Source: Macrococcoides canis (GTDB lineage: Bacteria; Bacillota; Bacilli; Staphylococcales; Staphylococcaceae). Taken from it: DNA of 64,000 bases. This document shows, piece after piece, positions 32,853 through 42,523 of the stretch. Position numbers and translations under genes: made by a program. Each line of letters starts with the position of its first letter. The stretch's first letter is position 1. The stretch is from the NCBI RefSeq assembly GCF_002119805.1, contig NZ_CP021059.1, forward strand, positions 1,736,001-1,800,000, in the 5' to 3' direction. The notes beneath the pieces were generated by a model. The model did no database searches and was not told the DNA's origin. It saw only the letters and a program-made list of their open reading frames with translations.

Positions 32853-35123
32853 GTGAAAAGACTATTAACTTTAGTAATGATGTTGACACTCTTTTTAGTA
32901 CCACAGTTTGCGCATGCAGCAGTAACGAACGCGTTACCGACGACAGAAGCACCAACAACGGAAGCTCCGACGACAGAAGCGCCAACAACGGAAGCTCCGA
33001 CAACAGAAGCTCCGACAACGGAAGCTCCGACAACGGAAGCTCCGACAACGGAAGCACCAACGACGGAAGCACCGATAACAGAAGTACCGACAACAGAAGT
33101 ACCGACAACGGAAGCGCCGACGACAGAAGCACCGACGACGGAAGCGCCAACTAACGAAATCAAGATCCTGCACACGAACGATATGCATGGTCGTCTTGAT
33201 GCTGAGGATGGCCGTGTCATTGGTATGGCAAAGCTTAAAACGATTAAGGACCAGGAAAACCCTACGTTCATGTTTGACTCTGGAGATGCGTTCCAGGGAT
33301 TACCTCTGTCAAACTTCTCAAAAGGGAAAGACATGGCGCTCGCGATGAATGCTGTAGGCTATGATGCTATGACTGTCGGTAACCATGAATTCGATTTTGG
33401 ATTCGATACTGCAATGGCATACAAAGATTTACTGAAATTCCCGATCTTAAGCTCGAACGTCTATAAAGACGGCAAAAGCGTATTCACACCATCAACAGTT
33501 CTAGAACGTAATGGTATGAAATTCGGAATTATCGGTGTGACTACACCTGAAACTGCAACGAAGACACACCCGAACAATATTGTCGGCGTTACATTTTTAG
33601 ATCCGCTTCAAAGCGTGACTAATGAAATGATGCGCTTAAAAGGTCAAGTTGATGCTTACATCATCTTAAGCCACCTTGGTATTGATTCAACAACGAAAGA
33701 AATCTGGCGCGGTGACTACTTAACACAGATGCTTGCTAAAAATACAGATTTCATGAATAATGCCATCATCGTATTAGATGGACATTCTCATTCTGTTATC
33801 GAAAACGGCATCATCTCAGGGGACACATTACTTGCTCAAACAGGTACTGCGTTAGCAAATATCGGTAAAGTCACTTACAACTTAGATGATAAAACTTATG
33901 ACGCTTCACTTATTAAAGAAGCAGATACAGCAAATGTTGTCCAAGACCCAGAAGTAAAAGCAATCGTAGAAGATGCAAAAGCAAAATTTGGTGAAGCAAC
34001 TTCAGAAGTTGTCTTCTATAATAAAGAACACCTTGAAGGGGAACGTGAATTTGTAAGAACACAAGAAACAAACTTAGGAAATGCGATTACAGATGCAATG
34101 GAAACATACTCTGTAAACGGATTTGAAAGTGCAGGAGACTTTGCTGTTACTAATGGTGGAGGTATCCGTGCTAGTATCGACGCGAATAAAGATGTGACAA
34201 TCGGTGATATCATTAAAGTATTACCTTTTGGAAACACAATCACACAGATCGATGTTAAAGGTTCAGATGTATTAACAATGTTCGAACACGCACTTAGTGC
34301 ACCAGCAGTTGAAACTGACGGAGCATATGCATTAGAAGCAAATGGTGCATTCCTTCATATCTCTAAATCAATTCGCGTACATTATGATATTACAAAGCCA
34401 GCAGGTGAACGTGTATATGCAATTGAAGTATTAAACAAAGAGACTGGTGAGTTTGAAGCACTTGATATGAATCGCACATACAAAGTTGTAACGAATGACT
34501 TTTTAGCAGTTGGCGGTGACGGATTTACAATGTTAGGCGGACCACGTGAAGAAGGTCCATCTCTAGATGCAGTTGTTAGCCAGTACTTCAAGACTGCAGA
34601 TATGACCGTATATGATACAGATATTTTAACACGTATCCTAGGAACAATCGGATTACCAGTACCTGAAGAAGAGCCTTCAACAGATGACGGCGTTATCGAT
34701 AATGATCCGCCAATGGCTGAAGACACAACTACTGATGAAGAAGTGACGACTGAAGACGATACTACTGAAGAAGACACGACAACTAAAGATGATACTACTA
34801 AAGAAGAAGTAACGACTGAAGAAGACACTACTAAAGAAGACACTACTAAAGAAGAAGTAACAACTGAAGATACGACTAAACTAGCAACAAACGAAAAAGA
34901 TGTTACTACTAAAGAAGATACAACAGCGAACACAACAGTTGAACATAAACTACCAGTTCAACAAACTTCTGTTGTCGATATTAAAGAAGTTAAACAACAG
35001 AAAGACTCACAATCAGATGCGCATGCATCATTACCAATCACTGGTGAAGCTGCAGGCGGAAGCGTTATCGCATTTTCATTATTAGCTGCTGGTGTATATC
35101 TTGTAAGACGTAAATCAGCATAA
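32853..35123 (+). CDS. adsA: AdsA-like cell-wall-anchored 5'-nucleotidase
   Basis: 756 residues. Metallophosphoesterase/5'-nucleotidase that would convert extracellular AMP to adenosine. Signal peptide 1-22, then a repeat of 14 pentapeptides of TTEAP type (about 30-99), the catalytic domain with ILHTNDMHGRL and MTVGNHEFDFG (metal ligands) and the C-terminal nucleotide-binding domain (NGGGIRA, VGGDGFTML), a Thr/Glu/Asp-rich stalk, and a sorting signal LPITG followed by a hydrophobic stretch and RRKSA. Start is GTG with GGAGGA. Architecture matches S. aureus AdsA/SasH except for the N-terminal repeat. Confidence 0.88.
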   Translation: MKRLLTLVMMLTLFLVPQFAHAAVTNALPTTEAPTTEAPTTEAPTTEAPTTEAPTTEAPTTEAPTTEAPTTEAPITEVPTTEVPTTEAPTTEAPTTEAPTNEIKILHTNDMHGRLDAEDGRVIGMAKLKTIKDQENPTFMFDSGDAFQGLPLSNFSKGKDMALAMNAVGYDAMTVGNHEFDFGFDTAMAYKDLLKFPILSSNVYKDGKSVFTPSTVLERNGMKFGIIGVTTPETATKTHPNNIVGVTFLDPLQSVTNEMMRLKGQVDAYIILSHLGIDSTTKEIWRGDYLTQMLAKNTDFMNNAIIVLDGHSHSVIENGIISGDTLLAQTGTALANIGKVTYNLDDKTYDASLIKEADTANVVQDPEVKAIVEDAKAKFGEATSEVVFYNKEHLEGEREFVRTQETNLGNAITDAMETYSVNGFESAGDFAVTNGGGIRASIDANKDVTIGDIIKVLPFGNTITQIDVKGSDVLTMFEHALSAPAVETDGAYALEANGAFLHISKSIRVHYDITKPAGERVYAIEVLNKETGEFEALDMNRTYKVVTNDFLAVGGDGFTMLGGPREEGPSLDAVVSQYFKTADMTVYDTDILTRILGTIGLPVPEEEPSTDDGVIDNDPPMAEDTTTDEEVTTEDDTTEEDTTTKDDTTKEEVTTEEDTTKEDTTKEEVTTEDTTKLATNEKDVTTKEDTTANTTVEHKLPVQQTSVVDIKEVKQQKDSQSDAHASLPITGEAAGGSVIAFSLLAAGVYLVRRKSA
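32940..33149 (+). repeat. 15-bp coding repeats in the nucleotidase gene
   Basis: Fourteen 15-bp units encoding TTEAP (units 10 and 11 read ITEVP and TTEVP) between the signal peptide and the catalytic domain. They are nearly identical at DNA level, so copy number is likely variable. Confidence 0.9.
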
Positions 35124-35129
35124 TCAGCA

Positions 35130-35172
35130 AAAAGGAAGTACCAGATTAATCGATAATCTGGTACTTCCTTTT
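35130..35172 (+). terminator. Terminator of the nucleotidase gene
   Basis: 19-bp perfect stem (35130-35148 with 35154-35172, loop ATCGA). A related shorter inverted repeat, AAGTACCAG to CTGGTACTT, follows at 35197-35227, nearer the convergent gene. Confidence 0.85.
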
Positions 35173-35243
35173 CAATTTTTATAAATTTCTTTACGTAAGT
35201 ACCAGAAAACGCAATAATCTGGTACTTGCGCAAACATATTCCC

Positions 35244-36158
35244 CTACGGATTTAAATGCTCGATTGCTGCACGTACTTCCTCTAGTTCTTCAACTTTATA
35301 CTGGAATCTGCCGTGGAAGACAAACTTCTCGAAGAAATGTTCTAATTCTTTCTCACCGACGATGACCTTCACACTATTATCTCGAGAGTAGTTCGTAATA
35401 TGTTCGCTTCCTACACCTTCTGCATTGTAGTAAGCGATCGGCGTAACCGGATACGGTAATTCGAATACTTTCTCTAGTCGCTCTGCTTTTAGCTTCAGTT
35501 CTTCTATCGAATGTTTGTATGACTTGAACTGAGCGGAACCGTCTTCCGCTTTATCCAGACAGATCGTCTGTTCAGACTTCGGATCAAGTTCTAATAAGTT
35601 GAATACTGTTTCGAATATCGGTTCCCCGTCAAACTGCATTTCACTTATACCGTGGTATAGATGTCCTGTCCAGTAGTTAGAATCGATCACGTAAATTCCT
35701 GTACGCGTTAAAATAACGTGGTCCAGCTTATCTGTACTTTTCACACGCTTACCCGGAATATAGATATTCGCTAATACATGCATATCTTCTGGGCGAATGC
35801 GTTCTTGTGCAACAAGAGTATCTTTAAGGTTAATCAAAGTCAGATCCGTTAAATATTCTCCTTTATCTTTAGAAAATAATTTCAATGAATCAATCTGCGC
35901 ATTTTGTGTCGATAACTGCGCTTCATATGTATCTTTCTGTTCAGCAAGTTCCTTCTTATACGATAATCTTGATTTCTCACTAGACTCCTCGTAATTACGC
36001 TTCATTTCTGAACGTTCTTTGTTCAGCGCTTCTTCATTCGCCTGTATTGCTTTCTTCTTGCTTGATAGTGCATATATAAAGAGCACAATGAATAATAGCA
36101 GAAGTGCTGCTAATCCAAGCGCGATATAATGCATCGGTTGTAAATTTGATAAAGACAT
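35244..36158 (-). CDS. NERD-domain membrane protein
   Basis: 304 residues. One N-terminal membrane segment (about 9-32), a long charged coiled coil (about 35-95, ALNKERSEMKRNYEESSEKS), then a NERD (nuclease-related) domain with DHVILTRTGIYVIDSNYWTGHLYHG, and an alpha-helical C-terminus. AAAGGTGAG before ATG 36158 decides the start. Role unknown; such proteins may act on DNA near the membrane. Confidence 0.75.
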   Translation of the reverse strand: MSLSNLQPMHYIALGLAALLLLFIVLFIYALSSKKKAIQANEEALNKERSEMKRNYEESSEKSRLSYKKELAEQKDTYEAQLSTQNAQIDSLKLFSKDKGEYLTDLTLINLKDTLVAQERIRPEDMHVLANIYIPGKRVKSTDKLDHVILTRTGIYVIDSNYWTGHLYHGISEMQFDGEPIFETVFNLLELDPKSEQTICLDKAEDGSAQFKSYKHSIEELKLKAERLEKVFELPYPVTPIAYYNAEGVGSEHITNYSRDNSVKVIVGEKELEHFFEKFVFHGRFQYKVEELEEVRAAIEHLNP

Positions 36159-36375
36159 AGCTCTCACCTTTCTAATATTTAATAGTTTCATTATAAAGAA
36201 AAACAGGCACAACTTCATTGTTTTATACAAATTAATTAAAAAATAAAACTGCTTTTCACATCTTAATAGAAATTTTACACTATTTTATACTAGATTAACA
36301 ATGACTTAATATTTAAATGGAATACTTACAGTGTCCTTACATATTCTCGGACAAACTACATTGGAGGTTTTTATA

Positions 36376-36534
36376 ATGGCAAAGTACAAACAAATGTTAT
36401 TAGCAGGATCATTCGCGTCAGCTTTACTACTAGGAGCTTGTGGTAATGAAGAGAAATCAGATGATACTAAAACTGAAGATGCAGCAAAAGAGGAAAGCAC
36501 TGAAGAATCTACTGAAGAAACTACTGAAGAATAA
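36376..36534 (+). CDS. Small lipoprotein (52 aa)
   Basis: Signal peptide with lipobox LLGAC (Cys about residue 22) followed by an entirely hydrophilic Glu/Thr/Ser/Asp tail (DDTKTEDAAKEESTEE). TTGGAGG before ATG decides the start. The tail resembles the linker of the lipoprotein at 96. Function unknown. Confidence 0.75.
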   Translation: MAKYKQMLLAGSFASALLLGACGNEEKSDDTKTEDAAKEESTEESTEETTEE

Positions 36535-36540
36535 TAATAA

Positions 36541-36572
36541 AAGCTGTAAACCGATGTGGTTTACAGCTTAAT
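36541..36572. terminator. Terminator between the small lipoprotein gene and metK
   Basis: 12-bp perfect stem AAGCTGTAAACC / GGTTTACAGCTT (36541-36552 with 36558-36569), loop GATGT. It can act in both directions. Confidence 0.75.
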
Positions 36573-36575
36573 TTA

Positions 36576-37766
36576 TTATGATAAGTTTGATTTTAAAGTG
36601 TCGACGCGATCTGTCGCTTCCCACGGTAAGTCAACATCAGTACGACCGAAATGACCATACGCTGCTGTCTGTTTGTAGATTGGACGACGTAGATCTAGCA
36701 TCTGGATAATTCCTGCTGGACGTAAATCGAATGTTTTACGTACCGCTTCAACAAGCTGCTGCTCTGTGTACTCTGAAGTACCATAAGTTTCAACAGAGAT
36801 AGATACAGGCTGTGCTACACCGATAGCATACGCTAACTGTACTTCACATTTATCTGCAAGACCTGCTGCTACGATGTTCTTCGCAACGTAACGTGCTGCA
36901 TATGCGCCACTACGGTCTACTTTCGTAGCATCCTTACCACTGAATGCACCACCACCGTGACGTGCATAACCACCGTACGTATCTACAATAATCTTACGAC
37001 CTGTAAGACCTGCATCCCCTTGAGGACCACCGATTACGAAACGGCCTGTTGGATTGATGAAGTATTTCGTTTCATCATCAATTAAATCAGCTGGAACAAC
37101 CGGCTTGATCACGTGTTCTTTAATATCTGCCTGAATTTGTTCAAGTTCAATCTTCTCATGGTGCTGAGATGAGATAACGATCGTGTCAATTCGTTTCGGT
37201 TTCCCTGCTTCATCATACTCAACTGTTACTTGTGTCTTACCATCTGGACGAAGGTAATCTAACGTGCCATCTTTACGCACTTCTGTTAAACGACGCGCAA
37301 GCTCATGTGATAATGAGATTGGTAATGGCATTAAGCTTTCTGTTTCGTTACAAGCAAAGCCGAACATTAAACCTTGGTCGCCTGCACCGATAGACTCGAT
37401 ATCTGAATCTGATAATGACTCACGGTCTTCTAACGCTTTGTCCACCCCTTGAGCGATATCTGGTGACTGCTCATCGATTGCAGTAAGCACTGCCATCGTC
37501 TGGAAGTCATAACCGAACTTCGCACGTGTATAACCAATTTCCTTAACTGTTTCACGCACAACTTTAGGAATATCCACATACGTTGACGTAGTGATCTCAC
37601 CTGCAATTAGCGCCATACCTGTCGTTACAGACGTTTCACAAGCAACACGCGCTTTAGGGTCTCCTTTTAAGATTTCGTCTAAGATAGCATCACTAATCTG
37701 GTCAGCAATCTTATCCGGATGTCCTTCTGTTACTGATTCTGAAGTAAATAATTTACGATCTGTCAT
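36576..37766 (-). CDS. metK: S-adenosylmethionine synthetase
   Basis: 396 residues. Makes SAM from methionine and ATP. Seen: [37 protein letters not shown], and [23 protein letters not shown] (P-loop-like phosphate site). Regulated by the SAM-I riboswitch directly upstream (37858-37968), giving feedback by its product. Confidence 0.98.
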   Translation of the reverse strand: MTDRKLFTSESVTEGHPDKIADQISDAILDEILKGDPKARVACETSVTTGMALIAGEITTSTYVDIPKVVRETVKEIGYTRAKFGYDFQTMAVLTAIDEQSPDIAQGVDKALEDRESLSDSDIESIGAGDQGLMFGFACNETESLMPLPISLSHELARRLTEVRKDGTLDYLRPDGKTQVTVEYDEAGKPKRIDTIVISSQHHEKIELEQIQADIKEHVIKPVVPADLIDDETKYFINPTGRFVIGGPQGDAGLTGRKIIVDTYGGYARHGGGAFSGKDATKVDRSGAYAARYVAKNIVAAGLADKCEVQLAYAIGVAQPVSISVETYGTSEYTEQQLVEAVRKTFDLRPAGIIQMLDLRRPIYKQTAAYGHFGRTDVDLPWEATDRVDTLKSNLS

Positions 37767-37801
37767 TTATATAACACTCCTTGATATTTTTACGGGACTA
37801 T

Positions 37802-37838
37802 AAAAAAAATAGCCTTCTCTCCGATTAAGAGAGAAGGC
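37802..37838 (-). terminator. Riboswitch terminator of metK
   Basis: GCCTTCTCTC pairs with GAGAGAAGGC (37812-37821 with 37829-37838), followed on the minus strand by a U-tract. Confidence 0.9.
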
Positions 37839-37857
37839 GCAATATACGACCATTCTG

Positions 37858-37968
37858 CTCTTATCGCTCAGAACTTAATCTGCAAACGGTTTGGCACCTT
37901 ACTTAACATAATGTTAAGGGTTGCTGGGTTTCAAAGGGTCCATGTCCCTCCACCACTCTGGATAAGAG
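37858..37968 (-). promoter_or_regulatory. metK: SAM-I riboswitch of metK
   Basis: On the minus strand: CTCTTATCCAGAGTGGTGGA, GGGAC, CCTTTGAAACCCAGCAACC and the closing GATAAGAG, all conserved S-box elements. P1 is CTCTTATC/GATAAGAG. SAM binding should favour the terminator downstream. Confidence 0.97.
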
Positions 37969-37982
37969 AATCCGCAAGTTAG

Positions 37983-38011
37983 ATAATACTAAACTTTAAG
38001 TTAACTGTCAA
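37983..38011 (-). promoter_or_regulatory. metK promoter
   Basis: -35 TTGACA (38011-38006), 17-nt spacer, -10 TATTAT (37988-37983). The predicted start near 37976 is just before the riboswitch aptamer. A perfect palindrome TCAGAAA-T-TTTCTGA (38026-38040) lies upstream between the metK and pckA promoters. Confidence 0.85.
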
Positions 38012-38155
38012 CTCAGCACTTTAAATCAGAAATTTTCTGAATTATTTATTATATAAATTAAATACATTTAATATATGAAACCATTAAATTGATATGTTAT
38101 ACTATTTCATGAAACTGCTTACAAAAGCAGAACAATAACTTTTTGGAGGCTGACC

Positions 38156-39748
38156 ATGGGGGAAAATAGTCAAGTAATTGATCAATTGAACAAATTAAAC
38201 GCTGAGAATTTAAAACGTCAATTATCAAGAACGCAATTAATCACTGAAATTCTATTCAACGGCGAAGGTGTGTTAACAGAATCAGGAGCGGTACGCAGCG
38301 AAACAGGTAAATATACAGGACGCTCACCGAAAGATAAATTCATCGTACGTGAAACTGAAACAGAAGACAACATCGACTGGGGTACAATCAACCAGCCTAT
38401 CGAAGAAGAAGTATTCTTAAACTTACTGGATAAAGTAACAGACTACTTAAGCAAGAAAGAAAAAATCTACGAATTCCAAGGCTATGCAGGTGCGGATAAA
38501 TCATCACAACTGCAACTACGTGTTGTGAACGAACTTGCTTGGCATAACTTATTTGCACGCACAATGTTTATTCGTCCTGAAACGACAGAAGAAGGATTAA
38601 ACATTACACCTGATTTCACAATTATCTCTGCACCACACTTTAAAGCAGACCCAGCAGTTGATGGAACGAAATCTGAAACATTCATCATTACAAGCTTCCG
38701 TCATAAGATTATCTTAATCGGTGGTACGGAATATGCTGGTGAAATGAAAAAAGGTATCTTCGGTGTGATGAACTACTTATTACCGACACAAGGGATCATG
38801 AGTATGCACTGTTCAGCTAACGTAGGTGCGAATAAAGATGTAGCGTTATTCTTCGGATTATCTGGTACAGGTAAGACGACGTTATCTGCTGACCCACATC
38901 GTCAATTAATTGGTGATGATGAGCACGGATGGAATGATAACGGGGTATTCAATATCGAGGGCGGTTGCTATGCGAAGACAATCGACTTATCTCGTGAGAA
39001 AGAGCCACAAATCTACGACGCAATTCGTTACGGGGCAATCTTAGAAAACGTTAAAGTAGATGAAGAAGGAAGACCAGACTACACAGATAAATCATTAACT
39101 GAAAATACACGTGCAGCATATCCAATCGAGAATATCGATAATATCGTTCTACCATCAATTGCCGGACACGCGAAGACGATCATCTTCTTAACTGCAGATG
39201 CGTTCGGTGTGTTACCTCCAATTTCTAAATTAACGAAAGAACAAGCGATGTATCACTTCTTAAGTGGATTTACATCTAAATTAGCAGGAACTGAACGTGG
39301 CATTACAAGCCCACAACCAGTATTCTCTACATGTTTCGGTTCACCGTTCTTACCGCTACACGCGACAGTATATGCGAATATGTTAGGTGATTTAATCGAT
39401 AAACATGATGCAGCAGTTTACCTTGTGAATACAGGATGGACTGGTGGAGAGTATGGTGTTGGTAGTCGTATGAACTTAACACATACACGTTCTATGATTC
39501 GTCGCGCGATTAGTGGTGAATTGAAGACAGTTGAGTATCATCAGGATGAAATCTTCGGACTTAACATTCCGAAACATGTACCAGGTGTACCGGCTGATAT
39601 TCTGTATCCGCGTAATGCATGGGTGTCTCAAGATGCGTATGATGAGAAAGCGAAAGATTTAGCGTTACGCTTCCAGGAGAACTTTAAGAAGTTTGGTGAG
39701 AAGTCAGCGGATATCGAAGAAAAAGGCGGATTTAAGTTTAGAGGATAA
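38156..39748 (+). CDS. pckA: Phosphoenolpyruvate carboxykinase (ATP)
   Basis: 530 residues. First step of gluconeogenesis, oxaloacetate to PEP. Seen: [11 protein letters not shown], kinase loop [23 protein letters not shown], and [17 protein letters not shown]. An extended -10 (TGTTATACT, 38095-38103) is probable. TTGGAGG before ATG. An IS element has entered the terminator that follows. Confidence 0.97.
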   Translation: MGENSQVIDQLNKLNAENLKRQLSRTQLITEILFNGEGVLTESGAVRSETGKYTGRSPKDKFIVRETETEDNIDWGTINQPIEEEVFLNLLDKVTDYLSKKEKIYEFQGYAGADKSSQLQLRVVNELAWHNLFARTMFIRPETTEEGLNITPDFTIISAPHFKADPAVDGTKSETFIITSFRHKIILIGGTEYAGEMKKGIFGVMNYLLPTQGIMSMHCSANVGANKDVALFFGLSGTGKTTLSADPHRQLIGDDEHGWNDNGVFNIEGGCYAKTIDLSREKEPQIYDAIRYGAILENVKVDEEGRPDYTDKSLTENTRAAYPIENIDNIVLPSIAGHAKTIIFLTADAFGVLPPISKLTKEQAMYHFLSGFTSKLAGTERGITSPQPVFSTCFGSPFLPLHATVYANMLGDLIDKHDAAVYLVNTGWTGGEYGVGSRMNLTHTRSMIRRAISGELKTVEYHQDEIFGLNIPKHVPGVPADILYPRNAWVSQDAYDEKAKDLALRFQENFKKFGEKSADIEEKGGFKFRG

Positions 39749-39777
39749 AATAAAAACGTCACTTTTAAAATGAAGTG

Positions 39778-39817
39778 CACCCCTAAAGTTGAACCTTAAA
39801 ATTCAACTTTAGGGGTG
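39778..39817 (+). promoter_or_regulatory. Hairpin over the transposase ribosome site
   Basis: 16-bp perfect stem (39778-39793 with 39802-39817). The 3' arm contains AGGGG, the ribosome site of OrfA, so a transcript entering from pckA would hide it. Confidence 0.65.
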
Positions 39818-39823
39818 TTTATT

Positions 39824-40342
39824 TTGAATAAAAAGTATAATCTTGATATTAAATTAAAACTAATCAAAGAATATAAAGAAGGAAATATTGGTTATGATTC
39901 ATTAAGTAACAAATATGATATCGATCCTTCACAACTAAAAACATGGACTTACCAATTTGATACCTTCGGTATTGACGGCCTTATATCAAATATGACCAGA
40001 AAGAAATATTCAACAGATGAAAAATTAAGAATCATTCAGTATAGAATTACTAATCAACTTTCATATAAAGAAACTGCTAGAATCTTTGAGATTACTAATC
40101 CTACTTTAATAGCTCAGTGGCAGATGAAATACAATCAATATGGTATCCTAGGTTTAGAATCAAAACCGAAGGGTCGTGCGTCTAAAACTATGAAAAATAA
40201 AGATGTTGATAACACTCGTTTAAACGAAAGTGAACGACAAGAATTAATACGCTTACGTGAGGAAAACAGGAGATTAGAAATCGCAATTGCTCTCGAAAAA
40301 AAGTTACAATCCTTAGCTCGAAAAAATCAAACAAAGAAATAG
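39824..40342 (+). CDS. IS150-group transposase OrfA
   Basis: 172 residues from TTG 39824 (AGGGG 8 nt upstream; a GTG at 39815 is alternative). Two helix-turn-helix domains of the IS150/InsJ type: LKLIKEYKEGNIGYDSLSNKYDI and LRIIQYRITNQLSYKETARIF, then a leucine-zipper-like stretch (ESERQELIRLREENRRLEIAIALE). The -1 frameshift at 40297-40303 makes the OrfAB fusion, the active transposase. Confidence 0.92.
   Translation: MNKKYNLDIKLKLIKEYKEGNIGYDSLSNKYDIDPSQLKTWTYQFDTFGIDGLISNMTRKKYSTDEKLRIIQYRITNQLSYKETARIFEITNPTLIAQWQMKYNQYGILGLESKPKGRASKTMKNKDVDNTRLNESERQELIRLREENRRLEIAIALEKKLQSLARKNQTKK
40297..40303 (+). other. Programmed -1 frameshift site
   Basis: Slippery heptamer A-AAA-AAG in the OrfA frame (codons GAA AAA AAG). 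After a -1 slip the frame stays open into OrfB. This is the signal used by IS150. Confidence 0.8.
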
Positions 40343-40407
40343 TAGCTGCTATTATCGAGTTAAGGAATGAATCTAACTATAAGTTAAAAGAAATATTATC
40401 AGTAGCT

Positions 40408-41217
40408 ATGATAGCGAAAAGTGTATACTATTATTGGAAATTACAACTTAGTGTCATTAAACATAAAGACAATTATTTAATTACTTTGATTAAAGAAATC
40501 ATTAACAAACATAAAAATAGGATAGGTTATCGTACAGTAACCGACGAACTAAGAGAGTTAGGTTTTGTAGTTAACCATAAAAAAGTTCTTAGAATAATGA
40601 GAGAAAATAATTTACTTTGTACAAAGTTTAAGCATAGAAATAGAACATATAAGTCGTACAAAGGGAAAGTTGGCAAAACAGCTAAGAATAAATTGAATCG
40701 TAGATTCGTAACTAATCGCCCATATCAAAAATTACTTACTGATGTAACACAATTCAACATTAAAAATGGAACTAAGCTATATCTTTCAACAATTTTTGAT
40801 GTATGTTCGAAAGAGATTATTTCTTATTCAATTAGTAAGCGTCCAACATTGGAATTCGTTATGGAATCATTGTTAAAAGCAATTTGTGTAATTCCAGACC
40901 TTCCCTATAGAACTACAATCCATTCCGATCAAGGGTGGCAATATCAGCATAAATCTTGGGTACAAACCTTGAAAAAGAATAGAATTATTCAAAGCATGTC
41001 TAGAAAAGGTAATTGTCTTGATAATTCTCCGATGGAGAATTTCTTTGGTATTTTAAAACAAGAAATGTTTTATGGAGAAACATTTGATTCTTATGATGAA
41101 CTAGAAGAGGAGATTATTGACTATATGGAGTATTATAATTTAGTCAGAAAGAAGAGAAAATTAAAAAGCAAGACTCCTGTAGAATACAGAAATCTTGCTT
41201 TAATGAAAGTAGCTTAA
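40408..41217 (+). CDS. IS150-group transposase OrfB (DDE integrase)
   Basis: 269 residues from the first ATG, though in vivo it is likely fused to OrfA. rve integrase domain with catalytic D in LLTDVTQFNI, D in IHSDQGWQYQH and E in SPMENFFGILKQE. The upstream part carries the HTH_21 motif (NKHKNRIGYRTVTDELRELGFVVNHKKVLRIM). It ends 30 bp before the right end of the element. Confidence 0.95.
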   Translation: MIAKSVYYYWKLQLSVIKHKDNYLITLIKEIINKHKNRIGYRTVTDELRELGFVVNHKKVLRIMRENNLLCTKFKHRNRTYKSYKGKVGKTAKNKLNRRFVTNRPYQKLLTDVTQFNIKNGTKLYLSTIFDVCSKEIISYSISKRPTLEFVMESLLKAICVIPDLPYRTTIHSDQGWQYQHKSWVQTLKKNRIIQSMSRKGNCLDNSPMENFFGILKQEMFYGETFDSYDELEEEIIDYMEYYNLVRKKRKLKSKTPVEYRNLALMKVA

Positions 41218-41266
41218 TAAAAAGTTCAACTTTTTGGGTTCACTACAAAAGTGACGTTTTTTTATA

Positions 41267-42040
41267 TTAATTTATTATTCTCTCTTCCTCCACTTCCTCC
41301 ATCCACTTTTCAATTTGCTGCAACACATAGCGTTCATTGTCTGGTCGCATTACATGATGTTCTCCTTCAATAAATAACACTTCATGCTTAATCCCAAGCT
41401 GTTTTAATTTATCAACCAGCAAATATGCATGCTGTATGCTGACGAGTTTGTCTTCCGAACCATGAATGATCATAATTGGCGGACTGTCTTTTGTTACGAG
41501 ATTAATCCCTTCTCGTCGGTCATACGCCTCTTTATTACTGATTGGTCCTACGATACGTTTCAGCATACTGCGAAGATCTTGTCGTTCATTATACATATAG
41601 TAGATACTCGACACGCCTCCCCACGTGATAAAGGATGTCACATCTGCTTCCTGATATGTTACTAGCCCTTGTATTCCACCTCTTGAGAATCCGACAAAGT
41701 GTATCGGTACGTCGTACTGTGCTTTTAACAGTCTTACAAGTGCATAGACGTCTTCTCTATCTGCACCTCCGAATTCATCCTGTCCATTCTGATGTGTACC
41801 GCGATAATACGGTGCTGCAACAAGTGTATCCTTATACGCAAACTGCATCAGTCTCGCTGGTCTGACGGTTCCGACTGCACCTTTCCCGCCTCTTAAGTAG
41901 ATTACGATGCGTTTCACATGTTTCGGTTCATAGATCATCGCTTTAACGATATAGTCATCTGATTGATAGTCAAACGTCTCAAATGGAATTCCACCGAGTT
42001 GTGCGTTAATCTTCGTTCTATTGAACATCATATTCCCCAT
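41267..42040 (-). CDS. Alpha/beta hydrolase (peptidase S9-like)
   Basis: 257 residues. Nucleophile elbow GFSRGGIQG (Ser about 120), oxyanion region LRGGKGAVG, Asp in HGSEDKLVS and His in GEHHVM form the expected triad. Substrate unknown. The start may be at 42040 or the ATG pair at 42031/42028; all overlap the 3' end of the NUDIX gene, so it is coupled to it. Confidence 0.82.
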   Translation of the reverse strand: MGNMMFNRTKINAQLGGIPFETFDYQSDDYIVKAMIYEPKHVKRIVIYLRGGKGAVGTVRPARLMQFAYKDTLVAAPYYRGTHQNGQDEFGGADREDVYALVRLLKAQYDVPIHFVGFSRGGIQGLVTYQEADVTSFITWGGVSSIYYMYNERQDLRSMLKRIVGPISNKEAYDRREGINLVTKDSPPIMIIHGSEDKLVSIQHAYLLVDKLKQLGIKHEVLFIEGEHHVMRPDNERYVLQQIEKWMEEVEEERIIN

Positions 42041-42485
42041 CTTTCTGCAATCTCTCTACGATATAGTTGACGCAATCGTCTTTTAATATAAAGCTTTTAT
42101 CGCTTTCTGCCACTTCATCGAGTGTTGTCACGATCACTGGTCCGTTTGTTTCCATATAATCGTCTTGTTCTTCTATATGTTTAATCTGTGCATAGTATAC
42201 GTCTTTCTTAAATGGCTTCTCTGCGTAAACAGTATATGTCCCAATATAGCGTATCGTATCAATTATTCCACCTGTCTCTTCATACAGTTCGCGCTTTGCT
42301 GCTTCTAGTGACGTCTCCTCTTGTTCAACTTTGCCACCTGGAAACTCCACACCACGAAATTTATTATGCGTGAGTAAGTATTTCCCGTTATAATTTGTTA
42401 TGATAAGTACATGTTTATTATCGCTATCCGGCTGATCATTTAAAGTTAGTACAACTTTATTCCCGGCATGGTCATGAAATTCCAT
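42018..42485 (-). CDS. NUDIX hydrolase, YtkD-like
   Basis: 155 residues with a complete NUDIX box, GGKVEQEETSLEAAKRELYEETGG (about 51-73). Resembles B. subtilis YtkD, a nucleoside triphosphatase. TTGGAG before ATG 42485 decides the start. It lies near pckA, as in staphylococci. Confidence 0.85.
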   Translation of the reverse strand: MEFHDHAGNKVVLTLNDQPDSDNKHVLIITNYNGKYLLTHNKFRGVEFPGGKVEQEETSLEAAKRELYEETGGIIDTIRYIGTYTVYAEKPFKKDVYYAQIKHIEEQDDYMETNGPVIVTTLDEVAESDKSFILKDDCVNYIVERLQKDGEYDVQ

Positions 42486-42523
42486 AGCAGTCTCCAATCT
42501 ATTAATATTACGAGGTTATTTGG

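Larger units (their letters stand above)
39771..41247 (+). mobile_element. IS3-family element, IS150 group (1477 bp)
   Basis: Ends TGAAGTG and CACTACA with terminal inverted repeats of about 27 bp (roughly 22 matches), a 3-bp target repeat AAA (39768-39770 and 41248-41250), and two overlapping transposase frames joined by a -1 shift. Both frames are intact, so the copy could be active. Confidence 0.95.
39754..41262 (+). terminator. pckA terminator split by an IS
   Basis: The 5' half AACGTCACTTTT lies at 39755-39766 and the 3' half AAAAGTGACGTTTTTTT at 41247-41262. Without the IS and one copy of the AAA target repeat they form a strong hairpin and U-tract, the expected pckA terminator. Confidence 0.8.

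Noticed and set aside
32807-33334. Antisense frame with VVGAS repeats
   Set aside because: It is the reverse complement of the TTEAP-coding repeat in the nucleotidase gene, which has the full domain evidence.
39815-40342. Frameshifted, dead IS
   Set aside because: The break between OrfA and OrfB is at a canonical A-AAA-AAG slippery site and both frames are intact, so it is programmed.
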